A stretch of 64,000 nucleotides of DNA from an uncultured Pelagibacteraceae bacterium (GCA_902579105.1 CACHFM010000001.1:124001-188000), one strand, 5' to 3'; positions 1-9,794 are shown, counted from the stretch's first letter. A program made the numbers and translations. Notes: generated by a model from the sequence alone, not told the origin.

Positions 1-528
1 CATAGGCAGAGTTTATATGACGAAAAAGAAATAAATCAATCAAAAGTAAAAATGGCCAAAAAAAAATTAAATAAAATTAATTCAAAAGTAAGAGTGAATA
101 TTTTTAATTTTAAACTTGATAAAAATAAATTTGAAAAAATTATAAAAAAATATGACTATATAATTGATGGTACTGACAATTTTAAAAGTAAATTTTTAAT
201 AAACGATCTATGCCTTAAACATAAAAAATATCTTGTAACAGGCGCAATAAGTAAGTTTGATGGTCACATTTTTACTTTTGATTTTAGGAACAAAAATATT
301 GCCTCTTTAAGAGATTTTTACCAAGAGGAAATTATTACAGATGAGGTATTAAATTGTGAATATGAAGGAATATTGGGAACAGTAGCTGGAATAGTTGGAG
401 TTATGCTTGCAAATGAAGTGTTAAAACAAATTTTAAGTATTGGAAAAAATTTAAACGGATTTATTTTAATTCTAGATTTATTAAATTTAAGTTTTAGAAA
501 AGTAAAAATAAAAAAAAGAAAAAAGTGA
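1..528 (+). CDS. ThiF/MoeB/HesA-family adenylyltransferase, 5' end outside window
   Basis: The reading frame is open from base 1, so the gene begins upstream of the window; 175 residues are visible. They match the second half of E1-like enzymes that adenylate the C-terminus of a sulfur carrier (ThiS or MoaD type). Visible marks are HRQ at the very start, DGTDNF (about residue 50) and a late NCEYEGILG stretch, where ThiF/MoeB proteins carry a conserved Cys before a GxxG turn. The nucleotide-binding glycine loop should lie in the missing part. No CxxC zinc pairs are seen in the visible portion. The stop overlaps the GTG start of the next gene (GTGA). Whether it serves thiamine or molybdopterin synthesis cannot be told here. 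Confidence 0.85.
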   Translation, partial: HRQSLYDEKEINQSKVKMAKKKLNKINSKVRVNIFNFKLDKNKFEKIIKKYDYIIDGTDNFKSKFLINDLCLKHKKYLVTGAISKFDGHIFTFDFRNKNIASLRDFYQEEIITDEVLNCEYEGILGTVAGIVGVMLANEVLKQILSIGKNLNGFILILDLLNLSFRKVKIKKRKK

Positions 529-983
529 AAATAACATCATCAATAAAAAATATTTTTATATTCACTTTTTTAACATTTCTAATCACTTTTAGTAATGCAG
601 ATGAGATATTTGTTTCTCTAAAAAAAAATAAAGTGAATGTTCGTTACGGTCCAAGTTTTGACTCAGATGTAAAATATGTTTATAAAAAAATAAATTTACC
701 ATTAAAGCAGATAGATAAAAAAGAAAATTTTAGAAGAATAATCGATTTAAAAAATAATAGTGGATGGATACATATCTCTCAATTAAAAAAAAATACTTCT
801 GTCATTGTAACAAATGATAAAATTTTATTTAAAAACCCAACCTCATTTGCAAAACCAATAGCTCAAATTAAAAAAGGGAAATTGCTTATAATTCAAAAAT
901 GCGAAAAAAAATGGTGTAAAGTAAATGAAAAAAAATTTTCAGGATGGATAAAAAAAAATAATATTTGGGGCGAAGTTAATTAA
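525..983 (+). CDS. Exported SH3-domain protein
   Basis: A 152-residue protein with an N-terminal hydrophobic segment (about residues 8-25) that looks like a signal peptide ending near SNADE. Two bacterial SH3-like repeats follow. The first runs through [10 protein letters not shown] to GWIHISQL, and the second ends in [20 protein letters not shown]. Such domains usually bind peptidoglycan or act as periplasmic adaptors; the ligand is unknown here. The start is GTG at 525, overlapping the previous stop, so the two genes are probably translationally coupled. Its 3' end overlaps the convergent katG gene by 8 bases. Confidence 0.8.
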   Translation: MKITSSIKNIFIFTFLTFLITFSNADEIFVSLKKNKVNVRYGPSFDSDVKYVYKKINLPLKQIDKKENFRRIIDLKNNSGWIHISQLKKNTSVIVTNDKILFKNPTSFAKPIAQIKKGKLLIIQKCEKKWCKVNEKKFSGWIKKNNIWGEVN

Positions 984-3174
984 GATCAAAACGATCTAGA
1001 TTCATAACTTTTGTCCAGGCAGAAACAAAATCTTTTACAAATTTTTGAGAAGAATCTTTGCAAGCATAAACTTCTGCAAGAGCTCTCAATTGAGAGTTTG
1101 AACCAAAAATTAGGTCTACTCTTGATCCCTTCCATTTATTTTTATTTGATTTTCTATCTTTACCAATAAAATATTGCTCAGATTTATCAGTTTCTTTCCA
1201 AGTAGTATTCATATCAAGCAAATTAACAAAATAGTCTGTCGACAGAGTACCTGGATTTTTTGTAAAAACTCCATTTTTAGATTTATCATAATTAGTATCT
1301 AAAACTCTCATTCCACCAACAAGAACTGTCATTTCAGGTGCTGTTAGTTGCATTAATTGAGCTTTATCAATTAATTTTTCTTCTGCAGAAACATTTGATT
1401 TACCTTTTTTTTGATAATTTCTAAAACCATCAGCTTGTGGTTCTAACAATCCAAATGAGTGAATATCAGTTTGGTTTTGTCTTGCATCTCCTCTACCAGG
1501 TAAAAATGGAACGTAAACTTTATGACCTGCCCTTTTTGCAGCAATTTCTATTCCTACATTTCCACCTAATACAATAAGGTCTGCCATTGATACTGATTTA
1601 TTTTTTGTATCAAATGATTTCTTAATTTTTTTAAGTGATTTAATAACTTTTGTAAGTTGTTTTGGATTATTAACTTTCCAGCTTTTTTGTGGTTCTAATA
1701 ATATTCTTGCACCATTTGCACCACCTCTTTTATCAGAACCTCTATATGTTGAGGCAGAAGCCCAAGCTGTAGAAACTAGATCCGAAACGGTTATTTTAGA
1801 TTTTAGAATTTTAGATTTTAAATTTTTAATATCTGCTGATTTAAGTTTATATTTTGGTTTATCTATTGGGTCTTGCCAAATAAGTTCTTCTTTAGGAATC
1901 TCACTTCCTAAATAACAAGTTCTTGGACCCATATCTCTATGTGTTAACTTAAACCAAGCTCTTGCAAATGCATCAGCAAACTCATCTGGATTGTTATAAA
2001 AATATTTTGATATTGGTCCGTAACTTTTATCCATTCTTAATGATAAATCTGTTGTCTGCATCATTGGAGGATGAATTTTATTTTTATCATGTGCATCAGG
2101 AACCATTTTTATTCTTTGACCGTTTTTCTTTGGAGTCCACTGATGAGCGCCTGCAGGACTTTTAGTAAGTTCCCATTCATGGCTAAACAAACAATCAAAA
2201 TAACCCATATCCCATTTCGTTGGAAATTGAGTCCAAGCTCCTTCAATACCACTGCTTATAGTGTCGAAGCCTTTACCTGATTTATAACTACTATTCCAAC
2301 CGGTTGATTGATCTTGAATTCTTGAAGCTTCTGGATCAGGTCCTTTATAAGTTTCAGATGCAGCTCCATGCGATTTTCCAAAAGTGTGACCCCCTGCAAC
2401 TAAAGCAACAGTCTCATAATCATTCATTGCCATTCTTCCAAATGTCTCCCTTATATCATGTGCTGCTAGTAACGGGTCTGGATTTGCATCAGGTCCTTGT
2501 GGATTTACATAAATCAAACCCATGTGAGAGGCTCCTAAAGGTTGTTCAAGATCTCTTTTTCCACTATATCTTTTAACACCTAACATTTCTTTTTCAGAAC
2601 CCCAATAAATATCATCCTCAGGCTCCCAAATATCAACTCTACCTGCACCAAAACCAAAAGTTTTAAAACCCATTGACTCTAATGCAACATTTCCTACTAA
2701 TATATATAAGTCTGCCCAGGATATTTTTTTTCCATATTTCTGTTTTATTGGCCACAAAAGTAATCTTGCTTTATCTAAATTAACATTATCTGGCCATGAA
2801 TTTAACGGAGCAAATCTTTGATTACCTGTTCCAGCTCCTCCTCTTCCGTCACCAGTTCTATAAGTACCAGCTGCATGCCAAGCTAATCTTATAAAAAAAG
2901 GTCCATAATGACCATAATCTGCTGGCCACCAATCTTGGGAGTCATTCATTAATTTTCTTAAATCTTTTTTAAGTTCTTTAAAATTAAGTTTTTTGAATTC
3001 TTTTGAATAATTAAATTTTTTCTCCATTGGATTGGATAAATCAGAGTGTTGACTTAAAATTTTTAAATTTAGGCTATTTGGCCAAAAATCTCTTGCGGTT
3101 TGACCCTTTCCAGCAGAATGCTTTGCGGGTGTTCCTATTCCTGTAAATGGACATTTTGATTGTTCTCTTAACAT
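976..3174 (-). CDS. katG: Catalase-peroxidase KatG
   Basis: A 732-residue bifunctional heme catalase-peroxidase that decomposes hydrogen peroxide. The distal Arg96-Trp99-His100 triad (RLAWH) and proximal His263 ([11 protein letters not shown]) are present. So are Tyr222 (IYVNP) and Met248 (GRMAM), which with Trp99 form the Met-Tyr-Trp crosslink needed for catalase activity in this family. Length and the two-domain layout are normal for KatG; no signal peptide is seen. The start is preceded by a palindromic pair of Irr-type boxes at 3186-3230, and the regulator irr lies next upstream on the same strand, so iron/heme or peroxide control is likely. The gene sits between ordinary housekeeping genes and may be an accessory acquisition. 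Confidence 0.97.
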   Translation of the reverse strand: MLREQSKCPFTGIGTPAKHSAGKGQTARDFWPNSLNLKILSQHSDLSNPMEKKFNYSKEFKKLNFKELKKDLRKLMNDSQDWWPADYGHYGPFFIRLAWHAAGTYRTGDGRGGAGTGNQRFAPLNSWPDNVNLDKARLLLWPIKQKYGKKISWADLYILVGNVALESMGFKTFGFGAGRVDIWEPEDDIYWGSEKEMLGVKRYSGKRDLEQPLGASHMGLIYVNPQGPDANPDPLLAAHDIRETFGRMAMNDYETVALVAGGHTFGKSHGAASETYKGPDPEASRIQDQSTGWNSSYKSGKGFDTISSGIEGAWTQFPTKWDMGYFDCLFSHEWELTKSPAGAHQWTPKKNGQRIKMVPDAHDKNKIHPPMMQTTDLSLRMDKSYGPISKYFYNNPDEFADAFARAWFKLTHRDMGPRTCYLGSEIPKEELIWQDPIDKPKYKLKSADIKNLKSKILKSKITVSDLVSTAWASASTYRGSDKRGGANGARILLEPQKSWKVNNPKQLTKVIKSLKKIKKSFDTKNKSVSMADLIVLGGNVGIEIAAKRAGHKVYVPFLPGRGDARQNQTDIHSFGLLEPQADGFRNYQKKGKSNVSAEEKLIDKAQLMQLTAPEMTVLVGGMRVLDTNYDKSKNGVFTKNPGTLSTDYFVNLLDMNTTWKETDKSEQYFIGKDRKSNKNKWKGSRVDLIFGSNSQLRALAEVYACKDSSQKFVKDFVSAWTKVMNLDRFDLN

Positions 3175-3185
3175 TTATAATCACT

Positions 3186-3230
3186 TTATAATTATTCTAA
3201 ACTATAGTCAACAGTTTAGAATGATTATAA
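3186..3230. promoter_or_regulatory. Paired Irr/ICE-type operator upstream of katG
   Basis: Two 7-1-7 palindrome-like boxes face each other: TTATAATTATTCTAA (3186-3200) and TTAGAATGATTATAA (3216-3230). Extended to 18 bases each (3186-3203 and 3213-3230), they are inverted copies with one mismatch, separated by 9 bases. The core TTTAGAA-N3-TT.TAA resembles the iron control element bound by Irr in rhizobia. On the minus strand the spacer carries a TTGACT hexamer (3211-3206) usable as a -35, so a bound regulator would cover the katG promoter, and the nearest box ends 11 bases before the start codon. Binding by Irr is inferred from the neighbouring gene and the repeated motif. Confidence 0.75.
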
Positions 3231-3268
3231 TTATGTATTTAATAAATAATTTGATTAATTAATTGATT

Positions 3269-3685
3269 CTAATTCTTAGAAACAACTCTAACAAGAACTT
3301 CTACGGATTTAATTTTCTTTCCGGGTATAATTTTTTTTATTTTAATTGGTTCAACCTCATCATTTTCTAAATCAATAAGTTTTCTCTCTTTTTCATCAAA
3401 AAAATGATGATGAATAGATGTATTGGTATCAAAATAAGTTTGACTTGAATTTATCGCTATCTCTTTTAGATATCCTTTTTTTTCAAATGCATGAATAGTA
3501 TTATATATTGTTGCTAATGAAATTTTTTCGCTTACCTTTTCTCTAATAATTTTTGAGAGATCATTTATTGTAAAATGAAAAGTTTTATCAGTATTAAACA
3601 ATACATCGCATATTTTTAGCCTTTGTTTTGTGGGTCTTAGCCCAGAATTTCTTAATTTTTCAATAAAATTGGTCTTTAAATACAT
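3269..3685 (-). CDS. irr: Irr-type Fur-family heme/iron response regulator
   Basis: A 138-residue Fur-superfamily repressor. The winged-helix half carries GLRPTKQRL (15-23) and SLATIYNTIHAFEKKG, and the second half reads TYFDTNTSIHHHFF, with three histidines at 92-94. That layout, including the HHH heme-binding site and the lack of CxxC zinc motifs (one Cys only), is typical of rhizobial Irr rather than Fur, Zur or PerR. Irr controls heme synthesis and iron genes and is destabilised by heme and peroxide in Bradyrhizobium. The gene lies between katG (same strand) and fabA (divergent), the irr-fabA order found in other alphaproteobacteria. A box like those at katG lies 6 bases before its own start codon, suggesting autoregulation. 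Confidence 0.85.
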   Translation of the reverse strand: MYLKTNFIEKLRNSGLRPTKQRLKICDVLFNTDKTFHFTINDLSKIIREKVSEKISLATIYNTIHAFEKKGYLKEIAINSSQTYFDTNTSIHHHFFDEKERKLIDLENDEVEPIKIKKIIPGKKIKSVEVLVRVVSKN

Positions 3686-3691
3686 TGTTAG

Positions 3692-3706
3692 TTATAATAA
3701 TTCTAA
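3692..3706. promoter_or_regulatory. Irr-type box at the irr start
   Basis: TTATAATAATTCTAA, followed by ACT, repeats the motif seen twice at katG: all three copies read TTATAAT (or TTATAATN) against ATTCTAAACT. It ends 6 bases upstream of the irr start codon on the minus strand, a position suited to autorepression, and it also lies in the short divergent region leading to fabA. Function is inferred from recurrence and position. Confidence 0.65.
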
Positions 3707-3759
3707 ACTATTTGTATATTATAATGCTTATAAATCAAGTATGAAAGGTTTTCAAAACT

Positions 3760-4260
3760 ATGAAAAAAAACTCATATTCATACGATGATCTAATAAGTTG
3801 TGGAAATGGTGATCTTTTTGGTGCAGGTAATGCAAAATTACCGCTTCCACCAATGCTCATGTTTGATAGAATAACTGAAATTAATGAAAACAATGGTGCT
3901 TTTAATAAAGGTTTTTTAAAAGCTGAATTAGATATTAAAAAGGATCTTTGGTTTTTTGATTGCCACTTTAAAAATGATCCTGTTATGCCAGGATGTTTGG
4001 GTCTTGATGCTATGTGGCAATTAGTTGGTTTTTATTTAGGATGGCTTGGTAATCCTGGAAAAGGAAGGGCTCTAGGAGTAGGAACTGTGAAATTTACTGG
4101 AGAGGTATTACAAGATGTCAAAAATGTTAGGTATGAAATAGATATGAAAAAAATTATGTCACCAGGAGGTACAACTGTAGGTCTTGCAAATGGAGTAGTT
4201 TTTGCAGATAATAAAAAAATATATTCAGCAGATAGTTTAAAAGTAGGCTTATTTAAATAA
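3760..4260 (+). CDS. fabA: 3-hydroxydecanoyl-ACP dehydratase/isomerase FabA
   Basis: A 166-residue hotdog-fold enzyme that dehydrates 3-hydroxydecanoyl-ACP and isomerises trans-2 to cis-3-decenoyl-ACP, the branch point to unsaturated fatty acids. The catalytic His69 lies in [12 protein letters not shown] and the paired Asp83 in CLGLDAMWQ. Length is normal. It is the first gene of fabA-fabB-fabI; its stop TAA shares one base with the fabB ATG, so the genes are tightly coupled. It diverges from irr across 74 bases. Confidence 0.97.
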   Translation: MKKNSYSYDDLISCGNGDLFGAGNAKLPLPPMLMFDRITEINENNGAFNKGFLKAELDIKKDLWFFDCHFKNDPVMPGCLGLDAMWQLVGFYLGWLGNPGKGRALGVGTVKFTGEVLQDVKNVRYEIDMKKIMSPGGTTVGLANGVVFADNKKIYSADSLKVGLFK

Positions 4261-5471
4261 TGAGAAGAGTGGTAGTTACAGGTTTGGGTATTGTATCTTG
4301 TATAGGTAATAATCAAGAAGAAGTTCATCAATCATTATTAAATTCAAAATCAGGAATATCATATAGCGAAGAATATAAAAATCATAATTTAAAAAGTCAT
4401 ATTCATGGCAAACCAAGTATAAAACTTGAAGATCATATTGATAGAAAAACAATTAGATTCATGGGATCTGGATCTGCTTATAACTATATAGCTATGAAGG
4501 AAGCTATTGAGGACTCAGGCCTTGAAGAAAAAGATGTAAGTAACTTTAAAACAGGAATTGTTATGGGTTCAGGTGGACCTTCTATAGAAAATGTAATCTT
4601 AGCTGCAGATAAAACAAGAGCTAAAACTCCAAAACTAATGGGACCTTTTATTGTTCCAAGAACTATGGCAAGCACAGCATCAGCAACTCTTGCTGTTCCT
4701 TTTAAAATTAAAGGAATTAACTATACTATGAGTTCAGCTTGTGCAACTAGTGGACATTGCATTGGAAATTCTATGGAATTAATCCAAATGGGCAAACAAG
4801 ATATTGTTTTCGCAGGTGGTAGTGAAGAAATACATTGGGCGATGACGGCAATGTTTGATGCTATGACCGCATTATCATCAAAATATAATGATACACCTGA
4901 GACAGCATCAAGAGCTTACGACAAAACTCGAGATGGTTTTGTAATTGCAGGCGGTGGTGGAGTGCTTGTACTTGAAGAATACGAGCATGCCAAAGCTAGA
5001 GGAGCTAAAATATACGCAGAATTAACTGGTTATGGAGCAACTTCAGATGGATATGACATGGTAGCTCCATCAGGAGAAGGAGCAGTTAGATGTATGAAAA
5101 TGGCAATGGCAACATCAAAAAATAAAATTAATTATATAAATACTCATGGAACATCTACTCCTGTTGGAGATATTACTGAATTAAATGCTGTAAGAGAAAC
5201 TTTTGGAGAAGGAATTCCGAAAATTAGTTCAACAAAATCTTTATCAGGTCATCCACTGGGAGCAGCATCAGTTCATGAAGCTATCTATTGTTTAATAATG
5301 ATGAAAAATAATTTCATTGCTGGATCGGCAAATATTAATGAAATGGATGAAGAAGCTAAAAAATTTCCGATAGTTTGTAAAACAGAAAAAAATGTTAATT
5401 TAGACACTGTTATGTCTAATAGTTTTGGTTTTGGTGGAACCAATGCTACATTAATCTTTGAGAAAGTTTAA
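4260..5471 (+). CDS. fabB: 3-oxoacyl-ACP synthase I FabB
   Basis: A 403-residue beta-ketoacyl-ACP synthase that elongates cis-unsaturated acyl-ACPs. The Cys-His-His catalytic triad is visible: Cys161 in SSACATSGH, His296 in [11 protein letters not shown] and His331 in [14 protein letters not shown]. The C-terminal [12 protein letters not shown] glycine-rich motif is intact. It starts one base inside the fabA stop and is followed 3 bases later by fabI, forming a complete unsaturated fatty-acid cassette. Confidence 0.97.
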   Translation: MRRVVVTGLGIVSCIGNNQEEVHQSLLNSKSGISYSEEYKNHNLKSHIHGKPSIKLEDHIDRKTIRFMGSGSAYNYIAMKEAIEDSGLEEKDVSNFKTGIVMGSGGPSIENVILAADKTRAKTPKLMGPFIVPRTMASTASATLAVPFKIKGINYTMSSACATSGHCIGNSMELIQMGKQDIVFAGGSEEIHWAMTAMFDAMTALSSKYNDTPETASRAYDKTRDGFVIAGGGGVLVLEEYEHAKARGAKIYAELTGYGATSDGYDMVAPSGEGAVRCMKMAMATSKNKINYINTHGTSTPVGDITELNAVRETFGEGIPKISSTKSLSGHPLGAASVHEAIYCLIMMKNNFIAGSANINEMDEEAKKFPIVCKTEKNVNLDTVMSNSFGFGGTNATLIFEKV

Positions 5472-5474
5472 TTT

Positions 5475-6260
5475 ATGAGCTTGATGAAAGGTAAAAAAGG
5501 ATTAATAATGGGTGTTGCTAATGAAAGATCTATTGCTTGGGGTATCTCACAAAAACTTGCTGAAGCAGGTGCTGAATTAGCTTTTACATATTTAGGCGAT
5601 GCTTTAAAGAAAAGAGTAGTTCCTTTAGCAGAAAAATTAAATTCAAATGTCACTTTTAGTTGTGATGTAGAAAAAAAAGATGAAGTTGTAAAATTATTTG
5701 AAGATATTAAATCTAAATGGGGAGAAATTGATTTTATTGTTCATGCAGTTGCCTTTTCAGACAAATCTGAATTATCAGGCGAATATTTAAATACCACTAG
5801 AGAAAATTTTTTAAGAAGTATGTTAATTTCATGTTTTTCATTCACTGAAGTTGCAAGGGAAGCATCTAAAATAATGAGAGAAGGTGGAAGTATGTTAACT
5901 TTAACTTACGAGTCTACAAAAGCTATTCCAAATTATAATGTAATGGGTGTTTGTAAATCTGCTCTTGAGGCAAGTGTTAAGTATCTCGCACGAGATTTAG
6001 GAGCCAAAGGTATGAGAGTAAATGCAATCAGCGCAGGACCAATTAAAACCTTAGCTGCTTCTGCAATTGGTGATGCTAAATTCTTATATAAATGGAACGA
6101 AGATCATTCTTTTCTTAAAAGAAATGTAGATATCTTAGATGTAGGAAATTCAGCATTATATCTGTTAAGTGATCTTTCTAGCGGTGTTACAGGTGAAATT
6201 CATTATGTGGATGCAGGATATAATAAAGTCGGAATGCCAGACCCTAAGAATATTAGCTAA
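5475..6260 (+). CDS. fabI: NADH-dependent enoyl-ACP reductase FabI
   Basis: A 261-residue short-chain dehydrogenase-like enoyl reductase that performs the last step of each fatty-acid elongation cycle. The FabI nucleotide site MGVANERSIAWGI is at residues 12-24. Tyr154 and Lys161, spaced as in FabI (Y-x6-K), lie in PNYNVMGVCKSA, with the second active-site Tyr at 145. It ends the fabABI operon. ATG at 5475 is 3 bases after the fabB stop. Confidence 0.97.
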   Translation: MSLMKGKKGLIMGVANERSIAWGISQKLAEAGAELAFTYLGDALKKRVVPLAEKLNSNVTFSCDVEKKDEVVKLFEDIKSKWGEIDFIVHAVAFSDKSELSGEYLNTTRENFLRSMLISCFSFTEVAREASKIMREGGSMLTLTYESTKAIPNYNVMGVCKSALEASVKYLARDLGAKGMRVNAISAGPIKTLAASAIGDAKFLYKWNEDHSFLKRNVDILDVGNSALYLLSDLSSGVTGEIHYVDAGYNKVGMPDPKNIS

Positions 6261-6281
6261 AAACATCAAATAAAAAAGAGC

Positions 6282-7355
6282 ATGTTGAAAATTGGATTTT
6301 ATCTCAACGAAATAAATCTCAGAGGTGTGAGTAATTCTGTTTATTTATTTGCAAAAAATAATGAGAAAATATTAAAAAATAAATCAATAATTTTTTATTG
6401 GGGAGGCTCATCAGATAACCAAACTGAGGTAATTAAAATATTCAAAAAAAAATTTAAATTAATAAAAGTAAAAAATTTTAATGAATTAGATAAAATTAAT
6501 AAAAATTTAAAACTAGATTATTGTTATTTCCAAAGAACAGGTTTTAAAGATTATCTATTAAAAAATAGTAAAAATATAATCCATGCTGTTTTCCCAGAAA
6601 AAAGTAGCTATCATGGATATAGATATGCATATGTATCTAATTGGTTATCTAAAGTCTGCTCAAATAATAAATATCCTTATCTTCCATTACCAGTTAAACT
6701 TTTAAATAATAATCAAAATTTAAGAAATAAATTAAAAATTCCGAAAAATGCTAAAGTTTTTGGTTATCATGGTGGAGCTACTAGCTTTGATTTAAAATTT
6801 GTAAAAGATGCAATAAAAAAAATTACTAGAGAAAATAATAATATTTACTTTTTGTTTATGAATGTAGATAAATTTTTTTCTCATAAAAAGGTAATTTTTA
6901 TAAAAGGCAGTTTTAATCAATCAGTAAAAGTAAAATTTATAAATAGTTGTGATGCAATGCTTCATGCTAGATCATTAGGCGAAAGTTTTGGTATATCATG
7001 TGCGGAATTTGCAATTAAGAATAAACCAATATTTACATATAGTTTTTGCAAACACAGAGCCCACTTTGAAATTTGTAAAAAAAATATAGTTTCTTATTAC
7101 TCATTTAATGATTTAATTAAAAAAATTCTGAACTTTGATAGAAAAAAAAAATATAAATCTCTTGATCTAAAAAAAAAAGTTTCTGAAGAAAATACAATTA
7201 AATTATTCAAAAAAATATTTTTGAATGAAAATTATGAAAAAGTTTCAGTTAATATAATTGATTATATTTTTATATTTTTATTCTATTTAAAGAGAAGTTA
7301 CTTTTATATTAGACACAAAATTTATACTATAATTTACAAATTGTTTAAGAATTAA
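6282..7355 (+). CDS. GT-B type glycosyltransferase-like protein
   Basis: A 357-residue protein with no close family recognised by eye. Residues about 222-250 (SCDAMLHARSLGESFGISCAEFAIKN) resemble the donor-sugar site of GT4-type glycosyltransferases, with the E-x-F-G-x-x-x-x-E spacing. The middle segment AKVFGYHGGATSFDL fits the start of the second Rossmann domain. A hydrophobic stretch near the C-terminus (about 320-335) may attach it to the membrane. It stands alone, 21 bases after fabI and convergent with pnp, so it may be an accessory envelope gene. Donor and acceptor are unknown. Confidence 0.65.
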   Translation: MLKIGFYLNEINLRGVSNSVYLFAKNNEKILKNKSIIFYWGGSSDNQTEVIKIFKKKFKLIKVKNFNELDKINKNLKLDYCYFQRTGFKDYLLKNSKNIIHAVFPEKSSYHGYRYAYVSNWLSKVCSNNKYPYLPLPVKLLNNNQNLRNKLKIPKNAKVFGYHGGATSFDLKFVKDAIKKITRENNNIYFLFMNVDKFFSHKKVIFIKGSFNQSVKVKFINSCDAMLHARSLGESFGISCAEFAIKNKPIFTYSFCKHRAHFEICKKNIVSYYSFNDLIKKILNFDRKKKYKSLDLKKKVSEENTIKLFKKIFLNENYEKVSVNIIDYIFIFLFYLKRSYFYIRHKIYTIIYKLFKN

Positions 7356-7385
7356 TAACAGTTTTTTCTTTTCAAATTAATATAG

Positions 7386-7413
7386 TAAGGTGGCAGGATT
7401 TGAACCTGCCGCC
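7386..7413 (-). other. Orphan tRNA T-arm-like hairpin
   Basis: On the minus strand this stretch reads GCAGG-TTCAAAT-CCTGC followed by CACCTTA, which is exactly a tRNA T-stem, a consensus T-loop and a 3' acceptor strand. No matching 5' acceptor, D-arm or anticodon arm is found at the right distance; that space is occupied by the end of pnp. The hairpin extends to 9 pairs (7389-7397 with 7405-7413) and lacks a T-run, so it is not a standard terminator. It may be a tRNA remnant or an attachment-site relic next to the glycosyltransferase. Confidence 0.45.
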
Positions 7414-7427
7414 GATAATTTAAGTTA

Positions 7428-9497
7428 TTAAGTAGCTTGTTTAATGGAAAGTTTTACTTTACCTCTATCAAAACCAATTACTTTCACTTTTACTTCATCA
7501 CCTTCTTTGACAACATCAGTAACTTTAGCCACTCTTTTATCTGCTAGTTCTGAAATATGAACAAGACCATCTTGTTTTCCTAAAAAATTGACAAATGCAC
7601 CAAACTCCATAATCTTCATTACTTTACCTGAGTAAATTTTATTTAATTCAGCTTTTGCAGTGATGTCTTTAATCATTTGCATCGCAATGTTTCTAGACTC
7701 TTCATCTGGGGCAGCAACTGTTACCACACCTTCATCATTTACATCTACTTTTGCACCTGATTTTTCAACAATCTCTCTGATCGTTGCACCACCTTTTCCA
7801 ATCACAGCAGCAATATCTTTTTTATCTACATTAACTTGTTCCATTTTTGGAGTATGTTTTCCAACATCAGATCTTGAAGCTGATAATGCTTTATTCATTT
7901 CTCCCAAGATATGAACCCTTCCATCTTTGGCTTGGCTTAATGCCTGCTCCATAATTTCAAATGTAATACCTGTGATTTTGATATCCATTTGGAGAGAAGT
8001 AATTCCATCTTTAGTTCCAGCAACTTTAAAGTCCATGTCACCAAGATGATCTTCATCACCAAGGATGTCTGAAAGGACGCTGAAATCATCACCTTCTTTA
8101 ATTAATCCCATTGCAATACCAGCAACTGGCTCTTTTATTGGTACTCCAGCATCCATTAATGCTAAAGAAGTTCCACAAACAGTAGCCATTGAAGAAGAAC
8201 CATTAGACTCCGTAATCTCTGAAACTACTCTAAAAGTATATGGAAATGCTTCTTTTGTAGGTAATGAAGAGTTAATTGCTCTCCAAGCTAATTTACCATG
8301 ACCAATTTCTCTTCTACCTGTTCCAATTCTTCCAGTTTCTCCAACTGAAAAAGGAGGAAAATTGTAGTGAAGCATAAATCGCTCTCTTTGTAATCCATCT
8401 AAACTTTCAATTCTTTGCTCGTCATCAGATGTTCCTAAAGTTGCTACAACAATTGCTTGGGTTTCACCTCTAGTAAACAACGCAGATCCATGTGCTCTTG
8501 GTAAAACACCAACTTCACATTCAATAGGTCTTACATCAGATAAACCCCTTCCATCAATTCTATTTTTATTTTTTAGAATATCAGTTCTAACAATTGATTT
8601 TTCTAAATTTTTTAACTGACTGTTAACATCAAGATCTGTGTAGTTTTCATCTTCCTCATAAAGCTTTTTAGCTTTATCAGTGATTTCAGAAATTTGATTT
8701 GATCTATCTTGTTTATCTCTTGTAGCAAAAGCTTTTTTAAGATCTTCTGTAAAAGTTTCTTCAAGTTTTGTCTTAACTTCAGAAAGATCTTTTTTTTCAA
8801 CAGTCCACTCAGGTTTTCTGCATTCTTTTGCAAGTTCCTCTATCATCTCGATTACTGGAACAAATCCTTCATGACCAAATTTAACCGCATTTAACATTTC
8901 TTCTTCTGTTAAACCATTTGCTTCAGATTCAACCATAAGCACAGCATCCTTTGTACCTGCTACTACTAAATCTAATTTTGATTTTTCTAATTCTGCTTTA
9001 GATGGGTTTAAAACATATTTTCCATCTACAAAGCCAACTCTTGAAGCACCTACAGGACCCATAAATGGCATTCCTGATATAGCTAATGCCGCTGATGAAG
9101 CAGTGATTGATAAAATATCTGGCTCATTTTCTTTGTCATAGGAAATTACAGTTGGTAACAACTGAACTTCGTTTTTAAATTCATCAGGAAACAAAGGTCT
9201 GATTGGTCTATCAATTAATCTAGAGATTAATGTTTCGCTCTCAGTTGGCCTTGCTTCTCTTTTAAAATATCCACCTGGAATTTTTCCAGCTGCATAATAT
9301 TTTTCTTGGTAGTTTACAGATAATGGAAAGTAATCCATATCAGGATTTACTTTTTTTGCTCCAACTACTGTTGCTAAAACAACTGTCTCTCCACATGTTG
9401 CGATTATTGCGCCGTCTGCCTGTCTTGCTACTTTACCTGTTTCTAAACTTATCTTCTTTCCCGCTACTTCAATTTCCTTCTTATATACTTTAAACAT
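7428..9497 (-). CDS. pnp: Polyribonucleotide nucleotidyltransferase
   Basis: A 689-residue PNPase, the phosphorolytic 3'-5' exoribonuclease of the degradosome. It has two RNase PH-like domains (the second with [14 protein letters not shown] and the [20 protein letters not shown] acidic active-site loop). A KH domain ([19 protein letters not shown]) and a C-terminal S1 domain ([28 protein letters not shown]) follow. The protein ends right after the S1 domain, without the longer tail seen in many relatives. It is the last gene of the nusA-infB-rbfA-rpsO-pnp string. Its 48-base leader is an almost pure purine repeat. Confidence 0.97.
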   Translation of the reverse strand: MFKVYKKEIEVAGKKISLETGKVARQADGAIIATCGETVVLATVVGAKKVNPDMDYFPLSVNYQEKYYAAGKIPGGYFKREARPTESETLISRLIDRPIRPLFPDEFKNEVQLLPTVISYDKENEPDILSITASSAALAISGMPFMGPVGASRVGFVDGKYVLNPSKAELEKSKLDLVVAGTKDAVLMVESEANGLTEEEMLNAVKFGHEGFVPVIEMIEELAKECRKPEWTVEKKDLSEVKTKLEETFTEDLKKAFATRDKQDRSNQISEITDKAKKLYEEDENYTDLDVNSQLKNLEKSIVRTDILKNKNRIDGRGLSDVRPIECEVGVLPRAHGSALFTRGETQAIVVATLGTSDDEQRIESLDGLQRERFMLHYNFPPFSVGETGRIGTGRREIGHGKLAWRAINSSLPTKEAFPYTFRVVSEITESNGSSSMATVCGTSLALMDAGVPIKEPVAGIAMGLIKEGDDFSVLSDILGDEDHLGDMDFKVAGTKDGITSLQMDIKITGITFEIMEQALSQAKDGRVHILGEMNKALSASRSDVGKHTPKMEQVNVDKKDIAAVIGKGGATIREIVEKSGAKVDVNDEGVVTVAAPDEESRNIAMQMIKDITAKAELNKIYSGKVMKIMEFGAFVNFLGKQDGLVHISELADKRVAKVTDVVKEGDEVKVKVIGFDRGKVKLSIKQAT

Positions 9498-9530
9498 TTC
9501 ATTTCCATTTCGTTTCGTTCCATTCCGTTC
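9498..9530 (-). repeat. Purine-rich pentamer-like repeat in the pnp leader
   Basis: Immediately before the pnp start the minus strand consists of degenerate five-to-six-base units such as GGAAC, GAAAC, GAAAT and GGAAT. The stretch has almost no pyrimidine apart from single spacing bases. No hairpin is evident, unlike the RNase III-processed stem upstream of E. coli pnp. It may provide several weak ribosome-binding or RNA-binding sites; the role is unknown. Confidence 0.5.
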
Positions 9531-9545
9531 TATCTAACTTGACTA

Positions 9546-9794
9546 TTATTTTCTTAAATTCAATTTCGACAGTACATTTTTGTAAGAATCCATTTTATTT
9601 TTTTTCAAGTATTCTAACAATTTCTTTCTTCTATTTACCGCTCTCAACAATCCAACAGATGAATGTTTATCTTTTTTGAATTGCTTAATATGTTTAGAGA
9701 GAGTATCTATTTTCTCCGTTAACAAAGCTATTTGAATCTCCGAAGATCCAGTGTCTTTATCATGCATTGCTAATTCTTGTATCTTTTTATCCAT
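9546..9794 (-). CDS. rpsO: 30S ribosomal protein S15
   Basis: An 82-residue protein, slightly shorter than the usual 88-89. It carries the S15 signature DTGSSEIQIALLTEKI and the central RAVNRRKKLLEYLKK helix that contacts the 16S rRNA three-way junction. It follows rbfA after 11 bases, where truB normally lies in relatives, and precedes pnp. S15 is a primary binder of the 30S platform. Confidence 0.96.
   Translation of the reverse strand: MDKKIQELAMHDKDTGSSEIQIALLTEKIDTLSKHIKQFKKDKHSSVGLLRAVNRRKKLLEYLKKNKMDSYKNVLSKLNLRK

Noticed and set aside
3719..3733. A fourth Irr-like box before fabA (TTATAATGCTTATAA)
   Set aside because: It lacks the TTCTAAACT half shared by the other three and could arise by chance in AT-rich DNA.
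7384..7466. A complete tRNA gene on the minus strand ending at 7384
   Set aside because: Only the T-arm and 3' acceptor fit; the 5' acceptor, D-arm and anticodon arm cannot be built from the pnp 3' coding sequence.
8065..8301. Open frame antisense to pnp
   Set aside because: Mirror of a conserved coding region; no motif and no independent signals.
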